64,000 nucleotides of DNA. It comes from Scortum barcoo (Eukaryota; Chordata; Actinopteri; Centrarchiformes; Terapontidae). A model generated the notes under the pieces. The model searched no databases. It saw only the letters and a list, made by a program, of their open reading frames with translations, and was not told the DNA's origin. A program made the translations under genes and the position numbers. The stretch covers positions 5,042,001 through 5,106,000 of the forward strand of contig CM041544.1 of NCBI GenBank assembly GCA_023238725.1, in the 5' to 3' direction. Every line of letters starts with the position of its first letter. The stretch's first letter is position 1. Of this stretch, positions 1 through 12,500 are shown piece after piece.

Positions 1-2179
1 CTTCTTTTTTTTCTGAAAGACTGGTTACAGACAGGCAATCTCCCCTGCCTCCCTCTCTGTCTCGCTGCTCCGTGCTGCGGTCCACAGGGGAATTGTATCT
101 CATATGTGATAGAATCATCCTCTTCTTCTCCTTACATCTGGCTCACGCGGGGGATATTGCTCTGGAATGAGAAAATCATTGGTTAGTAGTGGGGTATGTC
201 TGTGTGTGTTGTGCGTGTGTGTATGTGCGAATTGAAGGGACATTATATGAAGATGCACTGTATGCACGATGTGAAAACACTTTGCAGAAAACTAATGAGG
301 AAAAATGGGTCCCAGTCTCTCCTCTACATTTTGTGTTTTCGCATACACAGTCATCCCGAGACGTCTGCGCCACAGACGTTCTGCAGTTGTTCTATGTAAT
401 CCTAATTGTATGTGTTTTTCATTTACACGGAACAATCCAAACCAATTACAGGGTAATTCTGCGCAGACCACAGACAAAGAGCCATGAGTGGTATCCAGTG
501 GCAGGACGAGGAGCGCTCCTTTCCAGCCCTAAAGCATCCATTATGGGATTACAGTGATAACGTTCTGGGCTCCCTGCTCTCGCCAAGCTTGGATCCATTC
601 GCCTCTCCACAGCACAACTCCATCTTATAATACCTTATTCATTCACTTGGCAACAAGCAATTTTCAATTGGATACAGCATGGTGCTCTATCAACCATGTT
701 TTTTAATGTTATTTGATGGTTGTTATTTTCCTATGGCTTCACTTGGTGAGTGAATGTCATACATCCGTGTACATCGGCCAGGACCTTGTTAAGACTGTGT
801 GGATGGGATATTGCTCGACACCTGATGCTGCGTTCTTGTTATCAAGAAAAATGATGGAATGGGGTGAAAATGTCCCTCTTCCACACTCATCTACCATCGA
901 AAATATTAATATTTCTCCAGTGAGATTTTTCCCCATTGTTTTTATGACGACGTGTCATAGAAGATACATCTGTTTCTTTCTCCAGCGGCTCTGGTGTGAT
1001 GACTAGCAGATGTCTGCACCATACATTCCAGCAATGAGCCTTTGTCCCTATGCTGATACAGGTCAGGTGCTGCCTGCAAATGAGGGGGAACGGAGGAGCG
1101 TATGCAGCTTCCTGCCAGGATCAGGTGCTTCCTGTGTTGAGGTCAGGGCAGGCGTCTGTTTGACTCATCTAACCACAGCATTGTGGTTCTTTAAGATGAG
1201 AGGCACAGCGCAGACCTTAAGTTCAGAGCTTACATAGCATGTTCTGCACTGCAGGACAAGCCTCAGCCTTCTATAGTGGTATTTATTGCATGATGACACA
1301 GCAGTGCAATTGGCCTTTATGGGCATCATGTCATTAAATTAAATGTCACGTGCAGGCTCATGTCTTTTAGTCTGTGGTGTGTCTCTAATAATTTAATGAT
1401 ACTGAAAAATCATCAAATGTATCTCAATGTAAGCTGTCATATTGGTCTTTGAAGTTCAGTCACACACCTGTTTTAAAATCAGTTGCTTTGAGAAAAGGGT
1501 AAAGAAGTGACCATAGAAACAGACATGAAGCATCAGTCTGAGAGTGAGAATGTCTCTGCTCGTTTTAGTTTCAAAACTGTTTTGGTGTGGCTCAAATTCA
1601 CGACTGAAAAGTTAAAGCTTTTACTGTGTGAATAAACAAGGAAAGAAACGAAACCCAGTGAAGTGTACTCTTCCATCACTCATGGCTTTCTATTCATACC
1701 AGACTCACATTTTTACAAAAAAAAAAAAAAAACGTTAGAAGACTTCAAAATCAGTTATCGTGACACTCATAATAATAATAATAACATAGTAATGCTAACA
1801 GGAGCAGATGAATAAGAAGTGTGGCGTGTGTTATGGTGGTGAGAATCATAGACTTTTATAATTACTATTGATCAATACATTGAGAGATTCTAAATTATTT
1901 TACAGATTTATTAAATTAATAAGCATTCACCTCACCTGCCATAGCACATGACTTCTTCAATTAAAGAAACAGCTGACCGATCAAAACTCCTGTAGTCTTC
2001 CTCTTTGACACACTGCATATACATAATGTTAAAAAATTAAACTTTAAAGCAGAAAAAAATAGATGGAGGCATATAATAAGTTAATCAAATAAAACAAATT
2101 AAATATGTTGTTGAAAAATATTTTGTGATTTCATTTTAAAACCCATTCATCATTTGATCCATAAATACACATGCCATAA

Positions 2180-2184
<5 letters not shown>

Positions 2185-2213
<29 letters not shown>
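2185..2213. repeat. (AT)n microsatellite
   Basis: A perfect run of alternating T and A of about 14 units, in an AT-rich context. Confidence 0.9.
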
Positions 2214-3539
2214 ACCAATATTTTTAAAGGTCCTAAATAAGACATGCAGAACATTATTAAAGCAAAAAATGATTTCCTATGTAAAGATATAGTGGAGTAA
2301 TGTCATCCTGATCAGAGACATTGTGTGTGTTGTGCGTCACGATTTTGTGTTTTTGAGACTGGACTGCCGTGCATGCATGTTACTGTGAGTCCACACTGCG
2401 TTATAAAGAGACAAAGAGATGGACCTCCCACACAGCACTGTTACAGCCAGATGGCAGAGCGCAGTTTTAAAGCGTTTACCTAAGTGCATTCACAACCATC
2501 AAACTAGTGTTAGCAGGACAGCTAGCAAGCTAATAGCTCCTATCGGGCACTGGCAGGCAGCGTTGTGTTAGAAGTAGTGTGTGTCTGTGTGTCTGTGTTC
2601 AAACTCAGCACACACCAGAGCCTCCAGTTCTGACTGTTATTTTCCTCCAGTCTATTTCCCCTCTCCTCTGTACATTTCCCCTCCAGGCAGCAGGCAATAT
2701 GGAGGAAGAGAGACTAATTTCATTATAAAATGAGATTGAAGATAAATGCGCTTTAAAAACTCAAACGATAAAAATAAACTCTGAGCTCTCCTCCTGCCGG
2801 CAGACGGCTCCAAATCAGAGCAGAGTCCTCGTCTCTCTTCTCCAGAGCTCTCCGGTGCTCAGCAGCTGTCAGTCGGTGAAGAGCAGCTCTGACCCTTTGC
2901 TGGTCCTCTCTGCCCGGTCCTCCCCACACTACACTCTGCAAAGCCCCTCGATACGTGCAGATCTTAAGCTCAAGTTGAATATTTACTTGTAGCTTTTAGT
3001 TATAGTCTAATTATAGACAGTTTTGGTGAGCAGACACATTTTTGATGAGCAGTTGTGGTCTCTGCTAACCTCTTATGTTTGCTGTAAAATGAAAGCTCCT
3101 GTGTGTGTTTGGCCATTTAATTTAAGCAACATTAGTGAGGAGAGTAAACAGTGAACAATAAAGCTGTTACAGTATCAGAGATAAATTTGTGTTGGATTAC
3201 ATGGGTGCATCTTTTTCCTCTAAATCCTGACACGTGAAGGCAGTCTGAACGGCAATGGTGGACTTCACTGCCAATAATAAAATCAAAACGTATATACGGT
3301 AATTTGATGAATTCTTTTGAGGATTTTAAGGAATTTATAATTTGATTGACCACTGTGCACCATTGAGAAAGACGTCAGCTGTATCCCAAGAAAGGCCTGG
3401 TAGTCAGGGTGTATCAGTGTTTGTTCCACATACTGAGCCGCACTGCTAATGTGCTTTCATACTCATGCTCACACACATACAGACATACATAAAATCATGC
3501 CTCTGTCCCTGTCTCCGTCTCTCTTCCTCTCCTTCCCCT

Positions 3540-3564
3540 ACACACACACACACACACACACACA
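3540..3564. repeat. (CA)n microsatellite
   Basis: About twelve perfect CA units. It sits in a longer stretch of imperfect CA/CT-rich sequence (about 3465-3565), which explains the open frame there. Confidence 0.9.
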
Positions 3565-3866
3565 ACCAATAATTGCATTTTGCTCTGGCAGTGTCCGACG
3601 GGCAAAGGCAAGCAGCCACACTCTGATCCTTGGCTCAAAGTGTTGTTTCAACAGTATCAGCATCAGCCAAGTCAACAGTCAATGGCCCCCATGCTGTTTC
3701 TGCTGTGTGTCACCCGCAGGAGATAACAAAGCCTCAGCTACTGTTGCCGAGGACTATCATAGCGTCTTAACACTCTAACAGGGTCAGCTCAAGTAATTAC
3801 ACTGAGATGTCATCATGGAAATTCCAATATTAGTGACACATTTTTAATGTTACTCTGAAAAGCACG

Positions 3867-3894
3867 GCACTTTTGATTATGCACTTTTGATTAT
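3867..3894. repeat. 14-bp perfect tandem duplication
   Basis: The unit gcacttttgattat occurs twice in direct succession with no mismatch. Confidence 0.9.
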
Positions 3895-4860
3895 GAATTA
3901 CTTATGTAGAAAATTGAGGTCGGAGCTCTGCATGTGTTAATAGCTGTGATTGTTTAGCGGGTTGTTTATTACCATAAATAGTCATGCTAACTACTCTTTT
4001 TTTGCTCAAGAGAAATGTTAAGTCTGTAGACATTCGGCCACATCCCCCGACATGGATCTTTCAGTTTTTTTTGTTTTTTTTCAGACCAATGCATAGAGCT
4101 GTAAAAGACTTTATATATTGAATTGCCTGTCAGCAGCAACATCCACAATTGATTGGAATACAAGCGAAGGCAATGGGCTTGCTTACGTTGCTCTTTGGAG
4201 CATGTCCAAGGAAATGTCTTGTATGAACGAATGCACTCCAAAGGAATTCCCAAGGTGGTATAGTGAGCTGGGAAGGCACTGCTCTTATCCTGGATGAAAA
4301 ATAAAATAATAATAATAATAATACATGGCTGGTTCATGTTTAACAAACCGGGTAACGCTGATACATCTCCAGGGATACATCATGATTAGAGACATTGCAC
4401 ACTATCTTATATATCCCATACATACAGTATGATTAGATCAATCAGGCCCTGAGGGATTTTCACTAAAAATCACCCCCCCTCCTGTATTCTGGCACTGGAC
4501 TAAACACTCTCCCCTGTCTACTAATCTCATCCTTATCGTAGCCTTATTCTCTGGCAAAAAGGCTTGAGGACTTAGCCAGCTGCTAGGTAAGTAATCCTAT
4601 CACTGGCGTTGCGGCAGGCTTCCATTGTGAACATGTAAGGAGTCAAGGAGAGTCCAGGGGAGCGCTCAAGGCTGCTCTCCTTTATCAGCTGCTGTTCATC
4701 TCGCACAGCAACAGCAACAACATGTGGGAACGACGGGGGAGGAGTCTGACCTTGGCAGGAAATGTGTGTGTGTGTGTGTGCTGACAGGATTCTGGGGGCA
4801 TGTTTGTTTGTGGTCATGTGTGCAGGGTTGATATGAGTCTGATTTCAATTCATCTTCCAG

Positions 4861-5081
4861 ATGGACCTCTGGAGATGCCCCTCTTCCAGCTCATCCCCTC
4901 CCAGAGGCAGCTAGTGTTTCGTGGAGACCGCCTGCCCCTGCAGTGCACCGCCTCCTACCTGGACCCGTCGATGAGGGGCTGCGCTGGCGTCACAACGGCC
5001 ACATTGTGACCACGCACTGGAGGAGGAGCGGGGCGTCTACGTGGAGGAAACCCTGCTCCACGACTGCTGCCTGCTGACCAG
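4861..5081 (+). CDS. adgra1: ADGRA exon: start of Ig-like domain, carries two single-base frameshifts
   Basis: The acceptor is a pyrimidine stretch ending cttccag at 4860 and the donor is GT at 5082-5083. The exon begins with two bases completing a codon (Asp if the previous exon ends in G) and ends with AG, which joins the first base of the next exon to make Ser. It encodes the link from the LRR C-cap to the Ig domain: GPLEMPLFQLIPSQRQ, then GDRLPLQC with the first Ig cysteine about residue 29. The frame breaks near 4971-4978: LRWRHNGHIVTT, holding the conserved Ig tryptophan, is one frame away. It breaks again near 5014-5020, where EEERGVYVEETLLHDCCLLT continues in the third frame. Each break equals one missing base. 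With two bases restored the exon would have 73 whole codons and fit both neighbours, so the lesions are most simply assembly errors or recent mutations. Confidence 0.85.
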
Positions 5082-6809
5082 GTACACGCAGGGGAGGGAG
5101 GAGGAGGAAGGGGGGTGGCGGGAGATGGGGTGAGGGAGGGGGGGATGGATGGATGGGCAGATGTGAGCTGAGAGCTGATTAGCTGTTGACTGGCCTGTTG
5201 CACTAACACAGACACACATACACACACACTTCCAAGGATGTTTTTAGATCCAAATAAAGTCAAAACAAACACAATCAGCTGCTGCATAAACGACCACGTC
5301 ACGTTACACGGGGAAACAACACACGTGTCATTGCAAACAGTGTAGAACACGTGTGTTCATTCACACACAGATGCCTCTCAGTCATCCATCGGAGCAGTGA
5401 TTTACCTTTTGTTATTGGCGCCCTTGATAAGAATCTGAAAGGACAGGACAGAATTGGCTTGGCAGCCTGCCAGCACCTCAGAGCAATCTGCGGCTCGTCT
5501 CTAGAGGTTGGTCGTCCAGCCTCTCCCTGAGCGTCGGCGGAGCAATAGCTGATCACACGCTAAGAGGAACAGATGCCGAATCATAATTGTGCTGATAAAG
5601 TAGACTGGCAACACGAGTTTCGCACATTTTTTTCATAGAATACATTGCCGCTAGCCTCCATCCTCTTCCTGTCTTTGTTTTCTCGGTGGTCTGCAGCACG
5701 TATGTGTGTCAGAGTGTGTGTGTTATAGCAAATGCATTTGACGTAATGCTGTGGCAACAGGGCTCAGATGCGGGAGCACATTGCTGTTGATTACTTTAAC
5801 TGCTGCCTGTCCTGACTCGGCCTCTCAAACATAAATATTGATGGAGTGCTGACAGAAATATGTATCCCTGTGTCAACAGGGCCAGAACGCCTCTCGTTGT
5901 GCGGTTTATTTGGCAACAAGAATGCAGCTACTTTTCCGCTCCATTTCCGGAAAGGTATACCATTCCCCTGACTGCAAATGCCACAAATAGTCAATATTTT
6001 TTCTTTTCATTATGTACCAGCTCACTGTTTGACATTCTCAGTGATCCCTATGGTGAATGCACTGCCTTGAATAATTGGATTACAGGGTAGAGAGGGAACT
6101 TTTAGTGAGGTTTCAGTGTTTTTGTGTCTCAGCAGTGATGTTTCTTGGCATAGTTTATTTTTATTGAGGTATTAATCAATAGGGGCCAATACAAATTTTC
6201 TGTACAATTTTATGGCACTTGTACTTTACTTTAATATTTTAACTTTCTGTCATTTTACCTCGCTATATTTCATAGAGAAATGTTGTACTTTTTAATCCAC
6301 TCTGATTTTATTTGACAACTACATTGACTAGTTATTTTGCAGACTCAGATTTCAAATACAAAACATTTTTCATGCATACAGTAGACTCAACTATACCTAA
6401 AAACATTAAAAGTCATGAAGTTTAGCTCACTTCTGTCTACAAAAGAAGAATGCTTACAAATCACACATTCAGGCACATTTCTAACAGTTTAACACTGTAA
6501 AAGGTGTTTTTGTTGATAATACCTCTGTACTTAAAGCTGCTCTAATCAGTATTCATGTCTGATAGATGTGTAAGTAAACCACTGTCCATCATGTCAACTT
6601 TATATGGCGATATATGTGAATGCTGTTATGCTGTACTATATAAAAGTCTTCATTATAGTCTTTTCATTATAGTTGTCACATTCAACAATCACCACATTTT
6701 AAATGTAGTTCTATTATGTATAAATGCAGAACTTTCACATAGTTTTGTGTACAGTTTGGGAATGCATAAAATCAAAACATAAACCTTTGTGATATAATTA
6801 CATAAAGAT

Positions 6810-6820
6810 TCTACACACAG
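6810..6820. repeat. Left target-site duplication of SINE
   Basis: The sequence tctacacacag recurs exactly at 6987-6997 directly after the A-rich SINE tail. Confidence 0.85.
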
Positions 6821-6986
6821 GTTGCTCAGTGGTAGAGTGCGTGCGCCCATGTATGAGGCCTTGGGCTGCAGCGGACCACTGGTTCGATTCCCAACTGGGG
6901 TCCCTTTGCTGCATGTCTTCCCTCCTCTCTCTCCTGCCTTTCCTGTTTCTCTATACCTGTCCTATCTATAAAAACAAGAAAAAAAA
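6821..6986 (+). mobile_element. tRNA-derived SINE with 11-bp target-site duplication
   Basis: The left part is tRNA-like, with an A-box-like ttgctcagtgg at about 6822-6832 and a B-box ggttcgattcc at 6881-6891, the internal RNA polymerase III promoter of tRNA-derived SINEs. The body is pyrimidine-rich, in the style of teleost SINE tails (ccctttgctgcatgtc, then cctgtcctatctataaaa), and ends in an A-rich tail. The element is bounded by a perfect duplication, tctacacacag, at 6810-6820 and 6987-6997. It codes for nothing; mobilisation would have depended on a LINE. Confidence 0.85.
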
Positions 6987-6997
6987 TCTACACACAG
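6987..6997. repeat. Right target-site duplication of SINE
   Basis: Exact copy of 6810-6820, immediately 3' of the A-rich tail. Confidence 0.85.
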
Positions 6998-9337
6998 TAG
7001 CTTTAAGAGTAAATAGCACTTTCAGCACTGATTATCAGTAAACATAGAGTAAAACTCACATATCATTGAACAGTAGCGAGATTTACATTCAAAGTCACTG
7101 GATTCATCCTGACAGCGACCATTATAGAGGAGATGAATCCTGGTTGCTCACTGTTATGTGTCATCGTTGGGAGAGCTCCTCATACTGACCTTCTAGCAGT
7201 GACTAGTCATGTCTGTCAGCTTCTGTTCCAGCCTCCTGCTTCTCTAGTCCCATCAGCCCAAACTACACCGCTTGCCATCTCCCCTCCTCAAAAACAAATC
7301 CACCAGAATTTTGACTCTACTTTTCCAGCTCAGTGTCCCAATGAAACATGATGAATTTCTCGTTGCTCCCTTTCTGATTAGGGCCCTGCATGCAATTACC
7401 CACTGCGCTCCCCTTGTACACACAAATAATGCAATTTTCTTCCCCAAGTGGAACCCATTCAGGTCATGTTGCTCTTGGCACTTAAAAATGTCTCCCTCCA
7501 GTAGAAAACCTGCAAGGAGCAGACATCATTTCCATAGCTGATGAGTGTGTAACAAAGCTCGGTCCAACAAAAACAATCTGCTGTGCCTGGGCATAACTTC
7601 ACCCCTCGCTCTGAGCAGTATCTTAAATTGCGGTGTTGAGAGAGACGTGTGGGGGAAATTAAAGTCCTGTGACTTCACTGGGCCAGCACTCGTTAAGTAA
7701 AAAAAAAACCTTAACTAATGTTTTGGCCTTTGACATGCCAGATGCTGTCAGTGCTCGTTTAGCCACAGTGGACAATATATTAGTCATTACGGCCCGTGTT
7801 GATGTCGTTCACCTTGGACAAATGTGCTCTGACTCAGTCAGCCTCGCCCTGCATGCCCCATCAGAGGGGAAAGACTGAATACACAGGATTTAGCGCGTGG
7901 CTTAAAGCTCTCGTCTGGATTTGTCGCACAGTGTTGCAGCAATGCGAGCGGAGATGCCAAAGCCTCAGTGAAGTGACCTCTTTGAAGGTGAACCGTAATG
8001 TTTTGCAGCTATTTTCGCAGCAAAATTCTGCTTATCCTGCTTTAGGCTGTATCAGGCAAACGGCCAGCACAGACATTCAAAACATGACATGACTCTTTGC
8101 TTACTGAAACAGGCATAACATCGTGAGATATGACTTTTGTTTTGCAAATATTCTCCAGCATTGAATTTCTGCATCTTTCACACTGTGCCGTGTCACTGGA
8201 GCCTCTTACTTGCTGGCGCAGGTGGGCCGATAAGCTGATCCGTTTACATTGCTCACAGTGAGCAAAAGAAAAAAAACAGGCCCCATGAGGCCTGATGATT
8301 CTGCGATGTGGGCCAAACTCCTGCTGAGTAATGGTGTCAGGCCAAACTCCCAGTATTAGCTATGCTAGCGGCAGCAGTGGGACCAGCCTGTGATTCATGT
8401 TTCATTAATCAAACATTTTACAGCCCTGTAGCTAGCTACAGCGGACACTTGGATGTATCTTTCTTAATCCTCTCCATTTTTAATCAGGCTAATCTTTCAC
8501 AAAATGAAGAACCTGGTATGGAAATATTACTAATGGTGAAAAGGGAAAATGTCTCTCTCTGCTTCTTCCTTCGTGTCTCTGCTGGTGATCTCTCTAAAGC
8601 TCTCTCATTGTTTTTTCATATAGAAACTCTCTGCTCCTGCTTACAAACTTTATTTTCTTTCAATTCTGCCCACATGTCTCTCCTCTGTTTTCTTTAAATC
8701 CCAGTCTCTGTTGCACTTTTTCTTGTGTTTTCCTCATTTTCGGTCCCTAATTTGTCTGTTTACAAGCTTTTGTGCTGAATCAGCTGCTAAGCAGATCAAA
8801 TTTAATCATGTCCACACATGTACAATTTTATCTCTGGCTTCATCACTCTGTTGCCGGCCAGTTTGAGCCAGTAAAGGGAAATAAAAGCCAGATTAGATGT
8901 TTAACAAGGATAAAGTTCAGATTTTAGCAGTCTATATAATACACCGTGTGGAGTAATGGATGGAATGAGTGAAGACATTTGATAGGGATGCTGCTCCAAT
9001 GGGAATACTATGTTTATTATAGCAGAGTGAACTATGGCTTTAGGTGTGTATTATATGCCTGTGTACATATTGAACTTGCGTGTATGTTTAAACGCAGAAC
9101 TCCTCCAGACATCTAAGTCATAGGTTCAAAATAGTGATGTGTTGGTCGCGAACGATCCGGCTCTTAGAGCCGACTCTTTGAAGTGAACATGGGAGCCGGC
9201 TCCTGATTGGGAGCCACTTTGTTTTGTTTTTGTTTTTTTTTCTCAGTTTTTTTTCTCTTCAAGCCGCACATGATTGGTCAATATGTGTGGTGTCCTTTCT
9301 GTGTGTGTTCTGAGCAGAGGGGGGAGGGGCAGCAGCT

Positions 9338-9358
9338 ACACACACACACACACACACA
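9338..9358. repeat. (CA)n microsatellite inside hAT-like element
   Basis: About ten perfect CA units between G-rich and GA-rich sequence. Confidence 0.9.
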
Positions 9359-9467
9359 GGATGAACAGGAGGGAGGGAGTCAGGGAGACGAGAGAGAAAG
9401 AGAGCAAGAGGCCAGAGGGCAACAAGGAGAGACAACACCAACGCTCTGAAAAGGTAAAGTTAAGAAA

Positions 9468-9593
9468 ATGAGTGACAGCAGGAAAAGGAGTAAAATTTAG
9501 ACCCATTTCAGTTCTATTGTTGATACAAAGGCAGAGTGGAGAGTCTGCAAGATTAAAATCTCTTATCGAACCAGTGATTCTGTGTTGCTTTAA
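9468..9593 (+). pseudogene. Decayed BED zinc-finger start of a hAT/ZBED-type transposase
   Basis: One frame from ATG 9468 to TAA 9593 reads MSDSRKRSKI, a TAG stop, then THFSSIVDTKAE, a Trp, RVCKIKISYRTSDSVLL. This fits the BED-finger pattern of hAT transposases (W-THF ... A-C-xx-C-x--I). The stop sits where the conserved Trp is expected (TGG to TAG), and the first zinc-binding Cys is replaced by Trp. The His half of the finger and the catalytic region are missing. It is presumably the captured 5' coding end of the parental transposon, no longer functional. Confidence 0.6.
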
Positions 9594-12500
9594 ATTTATT
9601 TAGTAGAAAAAAGCTAAAAGTTTAAAATAGTTAAAAGTTCAATTGTAAATAGTTAAAAGTTTGTTTTTGTATTTTATAATTTATTTTTGTAGCACTCTGT
9701 AGAGTGAATAAATAAAGGCATATCTATATAATAAACATATATAAATAAAAAAAACATAATGCATGTTTTTTTTTTACATTAGTAATTCATTATGTGCATA
9801 ACTTTACATTATTGTTGGTAATAAATTAATTTAAGCAACAAAAAAATCTGAAGAGCCACTTGGGAGCCGAAAGAGCCGGCTCTTTTTAGTGAGCCGAGCC
9901 AAAAGAGCCGGTTCTCTAAAAAGAGACAGAATTCCCATCACTAGTTCACTTGTAACGCAACACTGTCCCAAACTGTGATGAAATACACATTCACACAGTG
10001 TTTAGCGGGCTTGCATGAAAATGCCCCAGCTTTGGAACATTTGTTGGGTAGAGGGGACAGATTGAAAGTTTACAGTCTCGTAAGCAACATTATGTAAACA
10101 AATTGTTAAATATCAGTGCACAAGCATAAATGTTCCTAATGAGTCCTCGGGGAGCAGCTCTACAATGGTGCAGTGTTACTGTGGATGTAGGTCAGTGCTT
10201 TGTGTATAGCTTATGTGTGCCCCTGCCCTACAGCTTTTCACATACTGGAGCCATTTCTTCATATGTTTTTTATGCGAAGATGACCTTTTTCTGAAAATTG
10301 GACCGGCTGTTGGATGGTTTCCTCTGCTTTCCTTGTTTTGTCTGGGCGCAGCAGTTCACTGGGGCCGTTCGTTGTGATCAGGCTGCAGCAGAAAACGCCT
10401 TCAGTGGTGAAGTTTTCCTTTGTGGTGCGGGAGGCAGGGAGGGAGCAGCAGAATGAGAGGAGAGGTGGGCGGTTGGGTGTGTGTTTGTGTTGGGGGGGCA
10501 GGGGGGGTTCCCTCTGTGTTTCCCAGCATTCAGACACTTGGCTCATGTTCAGCGATGATGTAACTGTCCCCTCTGCAGACTATTCATGGTTAGAGAGGAC
10601 AAGTGCTGCAGCTCCCTCTCACACACCTTCATGAATGTAATCACAATAGTTGCAAACACACACGCAAACCACCAACCCACACACTATCATTCATAAAATA
10701 GACAGCCATTTTTCCAGTAAAATTTTATTCTGCAAACATTCTCCAAAAAGATCAATAAATGACCAATAAGGTTTATTCACACCAGCTGTTTATGAACACA
10801 ACATTTTCTGCCTGGTGGCATTTGAAAGCATATTTCAGGTACGATATGCCAACTACAAACACTTGTCATCATTCATAAGTGTTAGAGACTCTAACAATAA
10901 CAATTGATGTTCTTTTAAGCTAAAAAAGAATAATAATGTCAAACACAACTGCAGACAGATGGCAGACAGGTGCAGAAATAGACAACAGTCAGCTTTAGAA
11001 AACTTCGACAGACAGAACACTTATAGAGAGAATAGGAAAAAAACAATAAAAACAACAACAAAAAAAATCTACACAGCTCATACCTCATCAAACAAGCAGC
11101 AGAGACAGATATAATAGAAACTGTCTACAAAAACTTGCATCTTTAGTGAAAGGATACTTAAACCTCCAAACCTCAGTAGCCAACAATCCACCTTAACAGC
11201 ACTGCAGTGAGCAGCACAGGAGGAGGTCACGTGACTGTAGCATGTCCCAGGTGGATTGTCCTCACTCTTTAATCTTGGCTCTCCATGCCCGTCTCCACTT
11301 TTATCATTTTTATCCGTTTCTGTAACCCCGATAAGGTTGTTTGGAGGTGAAGCGATGCATTTTTTTGTATGAGGCTGGGATACCGACGCAAACTGAATAA
11401 CAGTTTACTTAAAGGTAACCTGGGGAGGGTCTAATCTCTGGTAACATTATGGAGCAGCTTTGGGTTGGCCCCTGTTCCTGTTCTGTCTTTGGGCGTAAAA
11501 ATGCACTTTCAATACCGTTGGGTGGCGCTTTACACATTACCACCATTTCACACTATTCCACTGATCTACACGTGGCAGTGATGCCCTGAGATCTGCACCA
11601 GGAAAGACAGAGAAGAAGGAGACCGCTAGTAAACATGGGTGTAAACAAATATTTCAAAGATTTAAATAAAAGTAAATACATTGCACTTGACATGAACTCA
11701 CCCATGTGATTCAAGTGCATAGAAAGCCACTGCCAGATATATATAATTACAGGACTCTGTATGTGAAATGTAACTTCTTGGTAAGGTTATAGCTCCATTT
11801 AGCCCCACCCAAGCACTGCCTCTGTCCACAGTGTTTTGATGAAAACATTTCCACCAGTAATTCTGCGCATTTCATCTTCTCTTTTTTCAGTCCGGTGGAA
11901 TCTGAATGCTCAAATGGCTCAAGCTCTGTATTGCTAAATCAATAAGCAAAGTAGAAAATCATAACATGGGAAACTGGTATTTCCGAGCAATTTAATTATC
12001 CCGTGTGAAAATGAGGGGTACTCTATGAATTACTGCGGTCCCTGTGTAATACCTGTCCTGTGCAAATAGAGTTTGAGAGATTGACAGATTTGGTTTTCCA
12101 CTTTACCTCCCTATGTTATCTATATTACCCCTTTAGATTAGGTTTTCAGAGAGCGCAGGTCCTCATTGTGGCTTATTATATAACTGTTGCACTGTAGAGA
12201 CAGGCCGGTAGCAGGGCCGTGCCCAGAGGGTTTCAATTTAAAGCCCATCCACGCTTTAAACTCAACTTGTGTTCTGTGGAAGAGAGAGGATGTTACTTTA
12301 AAGAGCGAGCTTGAGAGAGACACCGAGAGAGAGTGAGTGATTAAAAGAGTGTGTTATATTGCGTGTGAGAAAGTGACGGAGAGGTAAAGGTTCTTGAACC
12401 TCACAGCGTAGTATCCCTCCTTGAAGTAAACGTTCGAGTAAATTATATATACAGACGTCATCACAGTTATGTTGGAGAGTGACTCATTCCTACAGTGAGA

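Larger units (their letters stand above)
1..4860 (+). other. Intron sequence upstream of the Ig exon
   Basis: No exon can be supported here; no frame shows the LRR C-terminal cap expected just before the Ig exon, so that exon lies upstream of the window. The stretch holds an AT microsatellite near 2185-2213, a CA tract at 3540-3564, AAT/TAA triplet runs near 1770-1786 and 4304-4321, a poly-A run near 1718-1732, a GT tract near 4762-4780 and a 14-bp tandem duplication at 3867-3894. Confidence 0.6.
9132..9943 (+). mobile_element. hAT-like non-autonomous DNA transposon with BED-finger relic
   Basis: The ends are inverted: tagtgatg at 9132-9139 and catcacta at 9936-9943. Inside both ends are clustered copies of a gagccg / cggctc motif: about 9160-9215 on the left, and 9854-9913 on the right with agagccggctcttt. 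Such subterminal motif arrays are typical of hAT transposase binding regions. Flanking octamers gttcaaaa and gttcactt share five of eight bases, compatible with a decayed 8-bp hAT target duplication. The interior has a CA tract (9338-9358) and a short decayed coding relic (9468-9593). It is too short to encode a transposase. Confidence 0.75.

Noticed and set aside
1..4860. Possible LRR or LRR-cap exons
   Set aside because: No frame shows LRR consensus or the cysteine-rich cap with fitting splice sites, so they must be upstream of the window.
6821..6892. Possible tRNA gene
   Set aside because: It has A and B boxes but no tRNA cloverleaf that I can complete, and it is followed by a SINE body with target duplication.
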